In this document: positions 11,841-22,251 of the stretch, in pieces
Layout of the letters: each line of letters begins with the position of its first letter
Position numbering within the stretch: the stretch's first letter is position 1
Source of the DNA: Liopterus haemorrhoidalis
Lineage: Eukaryota; Arthropoda; Insecta; Coleoptera; Dytiscidae
DNA length: 64,000 bases
Reading direction: 5' to 3'
NCBI GenBank assembly: GCA_963971575.1
Contig: OZ020619.1
Coordinates: forward strand, 24,682,813 to 24,746,812
Notes under the pieces: generated by a model
What the model saw: only the letters and a program-made list of their open reading frames with translations
Database searches by the model: none
Told to the model about the DNA's origin: nothing
Translations under genes and position numbers: made by a program

Positions 11841-12336
11841 CCCGACCTTAATATATAAGGGGCAAGTATTGTAATCGCGAAAATTTTCGATGTCGAGATT
11901 TTGACTGATGACCACGTTTCATGGTCCAGGGAATCCAAAAAACCTATTTTCGAAGTGCCGTCCGTATGTGTGTGTGTCTGTGTGTGTGTGTGTGTGTCTA
12001 TGTGTGTGTGTCTGTGTGTATACACGATAACTCAAAAACGGTGTAACTTAAAGAGTTCGTTTTGGTACTAAAAAATTCTCCTAATAACTGGGAAGAACCC
12101 TATTGTTTTTTATTCAAATCCGAAACCGGAAACGGAAGTTATTAAACATTAAAATTTAATAAAATTCGTAACTAGTAAACCAAGCCTTGGACAAAAAATT
12201 GTATTGGACATAATTTGATGTATTTTTGAAGATTTACCTAAATCTTTTTTTAAATTAAAAAAAAATATGTATTTTTTTTATTATTATTTTTTTTATGGGA
12301 GGGCAAGTCTAGCGGACGTCTTCCTTCGCCACTGGT
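11841..12336 (+). repeat. dispersed family R2, copy 2
   Basis: Plus-strand counterpart of 717-1149, from cccgaccttaatatataagg to cttcgccactgg. Carries a GT-rich microsatellite at 11969-12021 where copy 1 has a shorter CA-rich stretch. Sits inside the hAT element next to the LINE 5' end. Confidence 0.75.
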
Positions 12337-12702
12337 TTATTCATATGTCTGAGAACCGTTCAGGGCCCGACCAGTTATATTTGGTCTAGGTTGCCAAGTA
12401 AGGAATATAATAGACGTTCTACTGTAGTAAAGCTTGCTTGAAAAAATCCCCGAATTCAGCGCTGTTCGTCGGATTCCCCATTTTTACAGGTTTAGGTATA
12501 TATAATTTAAAATTTATAATGTATATTTTCTGAAATCAAAATACAGGTTAGTTAATTTTTTAATTAACAGAGAATGTAATCAAAGTTTACGGGCCCCCTT
12601 TTGGCCATGCCCCCCTCCCGCAGTCGCGGGTCCTGCGGGGGGTTAGTTACGCCGTTGAAGACGTGTAATGCATTATTATAATGTACATATTTAATTTTAC
12701 AG

Positions 12703-12779
12703 ATTATTTTTCATCATGATGGGGTCAATGATTATATTGAGTACTGGTTATGATGTTTATATCCACAACTACAATAAAA
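12703..12779 (+). CDS. nrf-6-like exon b: first transmembrane helix
   Basis: Short 77-nt exon with acceptor TTTTACAG ending at 12702 and donor GTAAGT at 12780. Joined to exon a, it continues the hydrophobic stretch WIGLLFFIMMGSMIILSTG and ends in YDVYIHNYNK. This matches the family's 'laTlyDvyl' helix end. The entry phase (one base) and exit phase (one base) fit exons a and c exactly. A hAT transposon copy ends only 45 nt upstream (12657). Confidence 0.88.
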
Positions 12780-13251
12780 GTAAGTACAATAATATGTGTT
12801 ATATAGGTATTTGTTACTAATACGGTTGGGCCTGGGCAAACGCCGTAGAACATAGTGTTAACTCTTAATTACACAGTGTTGAGAATTTCAATAAATACTC
12901 TACTTATTGAGTTCACTTCTGTCGCTTTGTGATTATTTATTGCTTTATTTATACATTTAGGGCACTAAATGAATCTTGTGCGTTGCTTGTTGACATCTGA
13001 CCACATACTGGGTTTTGTTCGAGAATTCAGGGTGGGGGGCGTGGAAACAACATAAAGCCACGTTTACACGCAAGTAATTTTGAACACACAGATACTTTCG
13101 AAAATCAGTTTACGTAGTGTATATATGAGTAGGGCTGGCCCGAGTATGGTGCTCCCGCAAAAGGCTCCGCTTTTATCAACCCCTGTCCGCAACTCTCGCC
13201 CTTTTTAACGAATGTTATCGATATAAATTTAAAAAAGAATTATTATTCGTC
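12780..13251. other. intron 2 start, unclassified
   Basis: No gene or clear repeat recognised. Confidence 0.4.
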
Positions 13252-13521
13252 TAAGGCCCAGCCTTTCCACCTTCAGGTAAACCCCTAGGTAACTATCTGA
13301 CAAATAAGGTTATGTGATACTTTCTGTGCTGAATAAATGTCATCCCGTCTTTCAATACAAATTTATCTATCGGATAGTTATCTAACGGATAATGAGACTG
13401 ACGTATTGAATTTACTGATTGGATTGGTATTGACATTCATTCATCAGATGAAGTTCCAGATAACCTTCTATGTTAGATAGTTATCTAGAGGTTTACCTGA
13501 AGGTGGAAAGACCGGGCCTAA
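13252..13521. mobile_element. PIF/Harbinger-type MITE, TSD TAA
   Basis: Element 13255-13518 (264 bp) flanked by TAA on both sides. Inverted repeats of about 45 bp with a handful of mismatches share CTTTCCACCTTCAGGTAAAC and begin GGCCC. No coding capacity. 13522-13847 holds only the phrase 'ctagcagtatacccgctgct', which I recall as a common insect repeat end, otherwise nothing. Confidence 0.85.
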
Positions 13522-13847
13522 ATCATTTCCAGTTTCTAGTTGTTGTTGTCCATAGGCCTTTAGTTTTATTATATAACTAGCAGTATACCCGCTGCTTCGC
13601 TACCGAAAAAGTAGTCGTAGCCGGCTTAAATCGGACCCATGGCAGAATCGGTTTAAGACTGGCTTGGTGCGAATTGTTTTTGGAAGATTCAAATATATTT
13701 ATTTGTTTTAATCTACTATTGTATAATATGTGCTTCTTACACAAATAATGTAAGTAAGGGCTTCTCTGTAAACATTGATAGTACAGTCATTTGGTAACAA
13801 CACGTATAAGTGTCCCGTTGTGCTAACCCAGGAAAATGCCAGAAATC

Positions 13848-14083
13848 AACTAAATAAACTTCTTATCAACTTAATAAACTACTAAAAGTTAAGTTGTAAA
13901 CAAAAACTAAAAAGTTGGGGTTGGTACGACTGAAAAGTATAGAACTGTCATCCAAAACTACCTCCTGTCAAATTTTTGGTTGACAGTTCTGTACTTTTCA
14001 GTCGTACCAACACCAACTTTTTAGTTTTTGTTTACAACTTAACTTTCAGTAGTTTATTAAGTTGATAAGAAGTTTATTTAGTT
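13848..14083. repeat. 236-bp near-perfect palindrome (foldback element)
   Basis: Arms of about 103 bp, from aactaaataaacttcttatc to gacagttct, fold onto each other with only a few mismatches around a loop of about 30 nt. Could be a foldback-type MITE. No target duplication is evident. 14084-14884 has no secure gene: a minus-strand 77-codon stretch at 14581-14814 is unrecognised. Confidence 0.85.
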
Positions 14084-14884
14084 CATATAATTAAATATAA
14101 ACTTAGCACAGTTAAACAATATTTATAAATTGGTTTACTATAACAAAATTGTTGTCTGCCATCTGAACCTAAAAATTTTTAAGTTGGCAATGAAAAGTAA
14201 TAAGAAATGGAAGATATAAAATTTATAACTGTCTCTTATTTTTTTCCCCCACTATATTCTGTAGTATCAAAAGTTAAAATGACGTCAGAGTTGGATAGTA
14301 TTGAAAAAAGTATAATGTAGAATGAACTTTACATATAAACAACGTGAATTTTAATGTTTACTTGTGGTTTTTGTAATTTTGCTACAATATTAATACTTGT
14401 TTTTATGCAATTATATTTTTATGCAAACATTTTTTATAAAAAAAAGCGCGATAGAATGTCTATTTCTGTAGTTCCTAAAATCCCACCAGATGTCATATCG
14501 CTTAGCAATTTTTCCCTATTGCCAACTTCGGGCACGACAGTAAGTATCTTGTCTTTTTAAATTGTGAATGGTATGTAGCTTTAGTGATTGATTTTGAAAC
14601 TTTTGTTTTCCGGGAATTGTCTGTAGGCACATCTTTTGTAACCATGTATTTCAGCTTGTAATAACAATGGTGTAATTGTACATTTTCTGTCTGCTATTGT
14701 TTCTTTTAATGACTCTATGTTTTCCTGAAAATCGAATATCGCAGTTTTTGGGACTGTTCTCATTTTTTCATCGAAAAACTGCCGTATTCGCTTTCCAGTT
14801 ACTTGCAATCCCAAAAACTAATAAGTTGTGTAATAATGTTACTCGCTGTAAAAATACTAACCTACATTATGTTGTCGCCTATGT

Positions 14885-15185
14885 CAGTGTTTCTCAACTT
14901 TTCTTACTCGTGGACCACTTCTAAATGTTCCTCCTTTGTAGACTACCTTAACCCATTATGTACGTTTTTTTTTATTTATTTTTTTTTATTTTATTATGTT
15001 TGTTTATTTATTTTTATTATTGCACTCGCACAACGGCATCTCCTTAAATTGGGAACAATTCTTCTAAATAATTCAAGTAACCCAGACAAATTTCGTGTTA
15101 GGGTCTAAAACAAAGGTTTAAGTTTTGTTATTTTATCTGCTTTATCTAGTTTCTAATCATCTTCGCGGTACACAAAATTTGTACA
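14885..15185. mobile_element. hAT terminus CAGTGTTTCTCAAC (one end only)
   Basis: Same 14-bp terminus as the complete hAT MITE at 34306-34616, also followed by a 'gtggaccac' box. No matching second end before the mariner at 15188, so this is a truncated copy. Confidence 0.5.
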
Positions 15186-15243
15186 TACGAGGGTGCGTTT
15201 TTATATTCGCGGAATAGGTGGTAAGAAGAAGAAATATAAATAC

Positions 15244-15399
15244 TGTCAGAGTTGCAGTGTTTGTATACGTGTGTACACCAAAGTAACAACAATTAAAACA
15301 AATAATTATGGTTTGTAATTTTTATATATTACTGAATATACTTTGACATTAGATTCAATACATTTTAATATTCAATTGTCACTTGACGAATCCTTCGCA
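15244..15399 (-). repeat. copia-type LTR (3' LTR)
   Basis: 156 bp, TG...CA, nearly identical in shared parts to 17260-17477 but lacking an ATT-repeat-containing block of about 60 bp. On the minus strand it is preceded by the polypurine tract gaggggaag (15400-15409). Confidence 0.8.
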
Positions 15400-17259
15400 C
15401 TTCCCCTCGATGCATTTGTCCTGTGAATTATTACAATTTAAATTTGTCAACAATGAATTTACACAACGTGAATGATAATTTTTACTCAAGCCTTTCGTTA
15501 GAAAAACAGTATCCATTTGTTCTGTAGGCATATATTTTGCTTGAATGAGATTTTCCTTGATGGCCTCTCTGAGAAAATGGCATCGAATGTCTATGTCTAT
15601 ATGTTTACTTCGCCCATGATAGACTGAATTATGGGCTAGGCTCAATGCTCCATGGTTGTCATTATAAATTGATACTGATCCATTAATTCTTATTCCGAGT
15701 TCAGCAAGTAGATTTCTTAAATAAATTGCTTCCTTAGTTGCGTCACTCATTCCCATATATTCTGCTTCTGTGGAAGAGAGAGCAACTGTTCTATGCTTCC
15801 TCGCCTCCCACGATATGGGACCATTATTTAAAGTAAATATATATCCTGTGTATGACCTTCGGTCGACTGGGCAATTACCCAAATCGGCGTCAACGTGACT
15901 TTCTAACATTTTTGATTTAGGTCCATACGATATTCCTAAGTCGGTAGAACCCTTTAAATATCTTAATACTCTTTTGCCAGCTGTCCTGTGAGAACGGCCG
16001 TAATAGTTATTATATTGACTTAAATAACTTACCATGAAGCTGATATCCGGTCTCGTTGTAGTAGCAAGATATGTTAGTGCTCCTATCAATTCACGATAAG
16101 GAAGTTTCTACTGGTTTGCAATCAGACATTCCGAAACGTTCAAGAATATCCAAAATATAACTTTTCTGGCTCCAGATTACCTTCCTCTCTTTTCTTAGAA
16201 ACTGGATGCCTAAACAATTACTTGCTTCTCCGAGATCTTTGATTTCAAAATTCTGATGCAAATATCTGATAAACTTGGAAATTGTCTGATGCTTCTTACT
16301 TATGACCAAAATTTCATCGACATATACAGATAAGAATAAGGCATCTTCCTCTTTTCCAATATGATAGACGCACGGATGTCGGATTTAGTTGGAATGGCGA
16401 AACTTTATTTAGTTTAGCGTTCCAACGTCTTCCGGTCTGTTTTAATCCGTACAAGGATTTTTTTAGTCTACATACCTTATTACTTTTCTGAAGTTCTCGA
16501 AGCATCCCTCTACATTTTTCTTTCAAACTGCCGTTACCGCTACTGACAACAATAATTTTTCGCAGTATTTTGGGTAATAACTTTGGGGGTTTTATCTGTA
16601 TTAGTTCTTCCAATTTTCCATTCAAGTAGGCGGTTGTAACGTCTAATTGATGAATTATCATATTTTGTTGAGCTGCAATACTCGCTAACATTCTTATGGA
16701 ACTTGCACGTGCAACTGGTGCAAACGTTTGTTTAAAATGTACCCCAGGTTGCTATGTAAAGCCTTGTGCGAATAAACGGGTTTTTCTTCTATCTAGGGTA
16801 GCATCAGGTTTGTACTTATTTCTGAGAATAATTCTACTTCCACTTTCATGTTGATCCTTGGGACGATCGACCAAAGCCCAAGTATCGTTCTTTATGTTAT
16901 ATTTTAATTCAGAAGCAATATCATCATACCAGTCTGCTGCGTCTGGACTGTTTAACGCGGTGACCAATGGAACTTCCGCAAGGAGCGATGATTCTTCTGT
17001 GTTGTTCGTTTCCGTTGTGACATCATCGGTTTCATTGGGTGCGTCTCTCTTGGTGGTCTTCCTCTTAATCCCGTTTGTAATTTCCTGGGACGTCCACGAT
17101 CTCTTTTGCATATAGGTGTGGTGACCGTTTCTGTTGCTACTGGTATTCTATCTTCTTTTTCTGTTGCTGTATCTTCATGATCGTTATTCTCGATTTTCTC
17201 ATTTTCTTTTGGTAATTCTTTGATTATTACCTCTATTGTCTTCTGTTTTCTGTCGCCTT
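15400..17259 (-). pseudogene. Ty1/copia pol remnant (RT and RNase H only)
   Basis: Minus-strand reading in pieces. At 16752-17305 a post-integrase linker is followed by the start of the RT region (WYDDIASELKYNIKNDTWAL). At 16314-16691 are HQLDVTTAYLNGKLEE (first catalytic Asp) and LKKSLYGLKQTGRRWN. The active-site box at 16313-16324 reads YVDE instead of the usual YVDD. At 16091-16309 is KDLGEASNCLGIQF. At 15379-16089 are the RT end and RNase H (TYLATTTRPDISFMVSYLSQ, ALSSTEAEYM, SKHIDID). gag, protease and integrase are missing entirely between the 5' LTR and the linker. Frameshifts separate the pieces, so it is not autonomous. Confidence 0.9.
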
Positions 17260-17340
17260 TGTCACAGTTGCAGTGTTTGGATACGTGTGTACACCAAAGT
17301 AACAACAGTTAACAAACAAATAATTATGGTTTGTAATTAT

Positions 17341-17375
<35 letters not shown>

Positions 17376-17477
17376 TTTATTAAATAGCACAATTGGCTAT
17401 ATTACTGAATATATTTTCTTTTGACATTACGTTCAATACATTTTAATATTCAATTGTCACTTGACGAATCTATCGCA
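17260..17477 (-). repeat. copia-type LTR (5' LTR)
   Basis: 218 bp. Contains an (AAT)n microsatellite at about 17347-17374. The shared blocks 'gttgcagtgtttg', 'tacgtgtgtacaccaaagta' and 'ttcaattgtcacttgacgaa' match the other LTR. No exact 5-bp target duplication was found outside the pair. Confidence 0.8.
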
Positions 17478-17572
17478 CACTGAGAATATATGGATAGTCT
17501 AAAAAATACAGAACTATTTTTCTTTTTCAATATATTCACCTCTGACTCTAATACACTTTTCAGATCTATGAA

Positions 17573-18568
17573 TTAATTTGTGTATGCCTGCGAAAAAAAA
17601 AATGATTTCTCTTTATCTTCAAAATACGCAGAAATCGCAGCTTTTACTTCATCGCTGGAAAAAAAAAATTTTTCACGTAGTTCTTTTTTCATTTTAGGGA
17701 ACAAGTAATAATCGCTGGGAGCCAGGTCCAGACTGTAGGGTGGGTGGTTTAACATTTTGAAGCGTGTCTTGTACAGGGCAGCCTGTGCAACTCGACTTAG
17801 ATGCATGGGCGCGTTGTCGTGCAAGAGCAGCACACCTTTGGCAAGTTTTCCTCTTCTCTTTTCATTGATGCTGTCCTTCAAATGCTCTAGAAGTGTAGCA
17901 TAGTATTTTCCTGTTATAGAGACACCTTTTTCTTTATAATCGATGAGTCGGATTCCATCTGTGTCCCAAAAAACGGTCGCCTTAGGCTTCCCAGCCGACT
18001 GTGTCACTTTAAACTTTTTTGGCGGCGGTGCACCCTTTTTATGCCACTACATAGAGTCTTGCTTGGACTCGGGTTTATAATGATGAACCCACGTTTTATC
18101 CGCAGTGATAATCCGACACAATACTCCATACTGGTCGTCACTACAGACCTCCAAAAATGCACGTGAACATGTCACACGTTCTTGTTTTTGCGATAGCGTG
18201 AGCATTCTCGGGACACATCTTGCGCTGACCTTTGTCATGCCGAGTTGGTTGTGCAGAATCTTAAAAATGCTCGTATCGGATACTCCAATCATTTCTGTAC
18301 GTAGTTTCTTCTTTACACGCGCATCCAGTACCAAATTTTAAACTTTTTCAATAAGATGTGGTGTGGTCTCTTCGATGGATCGTCCAGGTCGTGGGTCGTC
18401 TTCAAATGATTCTCTGTCTTGCTTAAAAAGGTTATGCCACTTGTAGATCATGGTTTTTCGAAAGCAATAGTCCCCGTAAACTGCGGACATCTCCTCTACA
18501 ATAGTTTGAACTGATTTTCCTTGTATAGTCAAGAACTTTATAACGGCACGATACTCAACTGTACCCAT
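17573..18568 (-). pseudogene. mariner DD34D transposase, two premature stops
   Basis: One continuous frame of 331 codons plus stop, broken only by an in-frame TAA after LIEKV (18338-18340) and a TAG after KQDSM. Order: helix-turn-helix N-terminus (MGTVEYRAVIKFLTIQGKSV), linker, first catalytic Asp in TADKTWVHHY, second in LLHDNAPMH, third in YSLDLAPSDYYLFP. Exactly 34 residues separate the second and third Asp, the mariner DD34D signature. All three catalytic residues remain, and length is close to the usual 345. With no frameshift and only two stops, it is a fairly young corpse. Confidence 0.92.
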
Positions 18569-18969
18569 ATCGATATTTCTTTACGTATTGATATGTGTAA
18601 CTGACAATAACTCACACTCTAATGATCCCATTATGATACGGTTCGGTATTTATGGTAGTGAAGAGTCACGCCAGAGAATCCGATTGGCGTATCACTCCCC
18701 ACCCCTCGGCATCCCCTCCATTCCGCGAATTTTAAAACGCACCCTCGTAATTATCGCGGAGAAGTGAATTTTCTTTAAATGACTTAAAAGTTTGTCTGTT
18801 TTCTCTCTGCCTCTCGTATTCTGTTTTATATTAGTGCCTTTCAAGACTACGCCGTGCCCCTTACCAGAGCTTTATGGTCCCTGTTTAGATCCACTGACCT
18901 AAGTGACAATATTAATAAAAATATAATAGAATATTTTGTTTTAAAAATAATTTATGAACTTCTTTGCAG

Positions 18970-19163
18970 CAGCCAGTAAAAAAATATTATTGGCATTTTC
19001 GGTCTATACAAATTGGTCCAAACTCTTTTCAATTCGTTCTGAGCCAGACAGTTTAGATTGCATCAATGGGATCAGATTCCTGTCAACAATGCAAATTATT
19101 TTGTGCCATTCGATGTATATACATGTATATAGCTTTAATTCCAACAACAGTTTTCAAATAGAG
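18970..19163 (+). CDS. nrf-6-like exon c: start of acyltransferase-3 domain
   Basis: Acceptor TTCTTTGCAG at 18960-18969. The codon split with exon b is A|CA (Thr). The reading includes ILLAFSVYTNWSKLFS, the conserved lead-in, then SLDCINGIRFLSTMQIILCH, the first acyltransferase-3 helix. The histidine expected at the catalytic position is there, preceded by Cys where most members have Gly. The donor GTATTA at 19164 is weak. A second in-frame donor, GTAAAG at 19215, would add 17 residues. The shorter form better fits the usual spacing to the next helix. Confidence 0.88.
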
Positions 19164-19497
19164 GTATTAATTTTTGATAGAATGATAAATTTTAATAGAT
19201 ATTATATTTATACAGTAAAGTAGAGATCAGCAAACTATTTTAACCACCGATTATTTTTTCGACTCATGAAGGAAAATTCTGCGTCTAGATATTTTTATTT
19301 AATACAGAATTTCTCAAATTGCAAGTACAATCTGTTCTATTTCTCATATTATACATATTTGTGGCGGATTATCTAAATTGGGGGTGCTAGGGGCAATCTG
19401 AGTTGGAGGTTATGTAAGTTAAACCTTACGTCCGTTCTGACAGAATCGGTGGTGGAAAATTCCAAGTGCCGCATTTATTGGAATTACTCCTTCCCTA
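19164..19497. other. intron 3 start, possibly LINE tail upstream part
   Basis: No clear gene. 19395-19497 may be the upstream part of the LINE tail that resumes at 21278 after the hAT-type insertion, but the translation is too degenerate to be sure. Confidence 0.3.
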
Positions 19498-20169
19498 CCT
19501 TGAGGTAGGGCCGGATTTAGGGCTAGGGGGGCCTGAAGCGCAAATTAAAAGTGGGCCCCTAAAAAAATTTTCTTGACTTTAATTTCTTTTTGTTAGTAGT
19601 TGTTTAAATACAATAAACTGAAAATTGTAAAAAGTGCACCTATGAAATCTTTAAAGAAAATTGAAATAAAATCTTTTTCTAATTTTTTATTACAAAAACA
19701 AAACGTTACAGAACGAGAACAGAAAAAATTTAAATAAAAAAAAAACCGCTGTGGCCACCACAGGACCGACCGCCATCATAAAGTACTTGTATAAAATACA
19801 TTCAGCAGCAGAGTAGAAATAACTTGGCCTAATATTTTCTAACAGAGATATTATTTATAATGACCATGGAAACGTTACATATAAGTATGAAAAAATTGAG
19901 ACTTATTCGAAATTTTTCGTTTTATCAAAAAACGTCTCAAATAAAAGTTAATAGTTATTGCTTTTATAGCAACTTTTGTTCAATAATTTTTTTCGAAATA
20001 TTTTTTTGTTGTGAAATATTCACAAAAATCTTAAAATCGACACGGGTAAACTCCCATTTTTAGTCAACCGATTTTTACCAAAAGTTGATCAACTCGTACC
20101 ATTGATGGCAGAAGCTTAAATATGAAGTTTCATAAAATCCTTTCAGCCGAATTTGCTCTGCACGTGTAC

Positions 20170-20202
<33 letters not shown>

Positions 20203-21277
20203 TGGACAGACAGACAGACAGACAGACCGACAGACATTATGCTAAAAATAGTCAAAACGTTATGTAGGGACCACAATTCGTATAGATCCATTGAAATCTC
20301 GAAACGTCAAAATCGGTATGATCACAATACCTCCCTTATATATGTTGACGGTCGGTAAAAATAGATACTTAAAAAAATTACGAAAAATTGTTCAAAAATG
20401 TTTCGTTTTATCAAAAAATGTCTCAAATAAAATTTGTTAGTCTTTTATAGCAACTTTTATCCACTAAATATTTTCGAAATATTTTTGTTGTGAAATATTC
20501 GCAAAAATCTTAAAATCGACTCGAGTAAACTCCCATTTTTAGTCAACTGATTTTTACCAAAAGTTGATCATCTCGTGCCATTGATGGCAGAAGCTTAAAT
20601 ATGAAGTTCCATAAAAATCCTTTTAGCCGAATTTGCTCTGCACGTGTACACAGACAGACAGACAGACAGACGGACGGAGGTACAGACGGACGGACAGACG
20701 GACGGACAGACGGACAGAAAGACCGAGAGACATCATGCTAAAAATGCGGTTGGTAAAAACAGAAAATAATATAGACATATATTACAATAGTACATTGCCG
20801 CGAGGGTTATAAACATCCTAAACAATAAAATAACTTCTTACGGTAAGAAGTAAATTTTTATTAAAAAGTAGACAATTTTATAATAATTATAATTATTTTA
20901 TTGACCAACAAAGGTAACACTATTTAGTCCACCATCTTATGTATACATTTACGTTTATATTCTATGTAGTCGAGTTGACCTTTTCCTTTTTCTAAAACAC
21001 TTGTTTCTTCAAACATACGTATAATAAAATATCAGATTTAAACTAAACTATGCTTGAACTCAGAACAGAACTTGAAGAAAAAAAAAAGTTTATGTATTTG
21101 TATTATTTTTCTAATGTATGTATTTTATACTGTAAAATAAATTTTGATTTTTTATCAAAATTTTTGGGCCTCACCGCAAAAAATTATGTAAATTGGTTAG
21201 AAGTGGGCCCTTCAGGCCTGGTGGGCCTGAAGCGGCCGCTTATCCCGCTTCTGCTAGAATCCGGGCCTGCCTCGAGG
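19498..21277. mobile_element. hAT-type element, TSD CCTTGAGG/CCTCGAGG
   Basis: 8-bp duplications at 19498-19505 and 21270-21277 match at 7 of 8. Element 19506-21269 (1764 bp) has ends TAGGGCCGGATTT and the complement of CAGGCCCGGATTCTAG, followed inside by GGGCC-rich motifs. No transposase recognised. It carries two copies of the GACA-bearing family R3 (19744-20760). Confidence 0.7.
19744..20760 (-). repeat. dispersed family R3, two tandem copies
   Basis: Copy one 19744-20358, copy two (partial) 20359-20760. Order as written: hairpin ctgtggccaccacag, 'ccatggaaacgttacatata', 'ttttagtcaaccgattttta', 'gctctgcacgtgtacacaga', a (CAGA/CGGA)n microsatellite, 'gtcaaaacgttatgtaggga', 'atctcgaaacgtcaaaatcg', 'ttatatatgttgacggtcgg'. 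On the minus strand the hairpin in the 52-kb copies is followed by CTGAT, compatible with a Helitron 3' end (hairpin plus CTRR-T). No helicase gene seen. Confidence 0.7.
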
Positions 21278-21640
21278 TTACAGACAGCCACTAAGCCAGA
21301 CATAGCCCTCCGGATATCGAGACCAAACAGATATTTATGATCGAATTCTCAAGTCTAGCTGAAAAGAATGTCTCTCTCAAGGAGGAGGAAGAGAGGTCCA
21401 AGTATATGGATCTCTTGTCTGAGCTTAAAAAGCTGTATCCAAAGTATAACGTTAAGCTTGTAGTCCGGATAGTTGGTATTTTGGGTGATATGAAAGCCTC
21501 TTATCGAAGGGAAATCGATTCCATTCCCGCCTATTCGATCTGCAGGTCTTCTGCCGCCTCTTCGATCTGCAGGATGCAGAAAGCAGTGTTGCTTAAGTCA
21601 GTCCGCATTGTTCGAGTACTGGATCTGGCGTAATTTCCGC
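21278..21640 (+). pseudogene. LINE reverse transcriptase C-terminal tail
   Basis: Open stretch at 21337-21633 reads an acidic/basic segment KEEEERSKYMDLLSELKKLY, then VKLVVRIVGILGDMKASY and MQKAVLLKSVRIVRVLDLA. This is the pattern seen after the RT domain in some LINEs ('K..KY.dLl.El..lyp...v.vvviG.lG...' ending 'lQkavll.svrivR'). The frame starts just after the hAT-type element, so the rest of the LINE was displaced or lost. Family assignment is from memory of the pattern only. 21641-22093 contains nothing recognisable. Confidence 0.5.
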
Positions 21641-22093
21641 GTCTGCATATTTTCAGGGTTTGGGATGCAGCCATGTATATTTAGCTTTACTAGTCTCTAG
21701 TATGACGTGGCTCAAAAATTTGTTGAAGTTTGCGATTAATGGACGCTTGAATCTGGACGATTTGAAAAACCCCAATGATAATAATAATGGATTGTAAGCG
21801 AATTTTCTCGTTAACTTTTTAACTGTAAAATATTAATTTCATAATTTGGGAGCCCCTAAAATATTCAAATATCAAATATATCAAATATTATCCGCTACTG
21901 GATCACTAAAAAGAAATAAAGTTTAAAAACATTAAATCGCAGCCCTGTGTAATTAGAAAATAGGTCGAGGAAGACAGAAAATTGAGGTTAGTAATCTCAA
22001 ATAAATGTTGTCTTCTATAATATGGAACGTAGTCACCGTAATTAAGTGACAGTTTGTACACTATTGCTTTAAATTTTTTGATTATTTTAATAG

Positions 22094-22251
22094 TATATAA
22101 AGGACCAAGCATCATTATTTATAACAACTACGTCTGCCGTTGAGACGTTCTTTTTTATTGGAGGTCTACTGCTGTCCCATAATTTCATGAAATCCAATGA
22201 AAATGAACTCAAATTTAATATATGGAAATATTATGCTCATAGATATCTAAG
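22094..22251 (+). CDS. nrf-6-like exon d: acyltransferase-3 helix 2
   Basis: The reading contains SAVETFFFIGGLLLSHNFMK, the counterpart of the family's 'sVDtFFFlSGLLvsy', followed by KYYAHRYLR, the family's 'yihRylR' loop. The donor is a strong GTAAGT at 22252. The acceptor is less certain: TTTTAATAG ending at 22093 gives phase 0 to match exon c, and AG at 22102 would also stay in frame. The normally invariant Asp of VDTFFF is Glu here. Intron 4 follows and is by far the largest (25287 nt). Confidence 0.85.

Larger units (their letters stand above)
8934..12665. mobile_element. hAT element with 8-bp target duplication (nest)
   Basis: Target duplication aagacgtg at 8934-8941 and 12658-12665. 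Element 8942-12657 (3716 bp) starts CAAGGGCGTAACT and ends in the complement of CAACGGCGTAACT (12 of 13 match), the common hAT terminus, with C-rich tracts just inside both ends. Inside are a hAT transposase fragment, a LINE interrupted by a Harbinger element, and R2 copy 2. Its right end lies 45 nt upstream of exon b. Confidence 0.88.
15186..18749 (-). mobile_element. mariner element interrupted by a copia-like retrotransposon
   Basis: TA duplications at 15186-15187 and 18748-18749 flank inverted repeats starting CGAGGGTGCGTTTT (26 of the first 28 match). Total 3560 bp, but 15244-17477 is a copia-type insertion, leaving a normal mariner of about 1.3 kb. The transposase lies on the minus strand at 17573-18568. 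Confidence 0.92.

Noticed and set aside
11834..12025. His/Thr-rich open frame
   Set aside because: Translation of the GT-rich microsatellite in R2.
14354..14539. Open frame ending in a GTAAGT donor, as a possible extra nrf-6-like exon
   Set aside because: Its exit phase (0) does not fit exon c, exons b and c already join in phase, and the peptide shows no family motif.
14581..14814. 77-codon minus-strand open frame
   Set aside because: Faintly transposase-like wording but no diagnostic motif; left unannotated as a gene.
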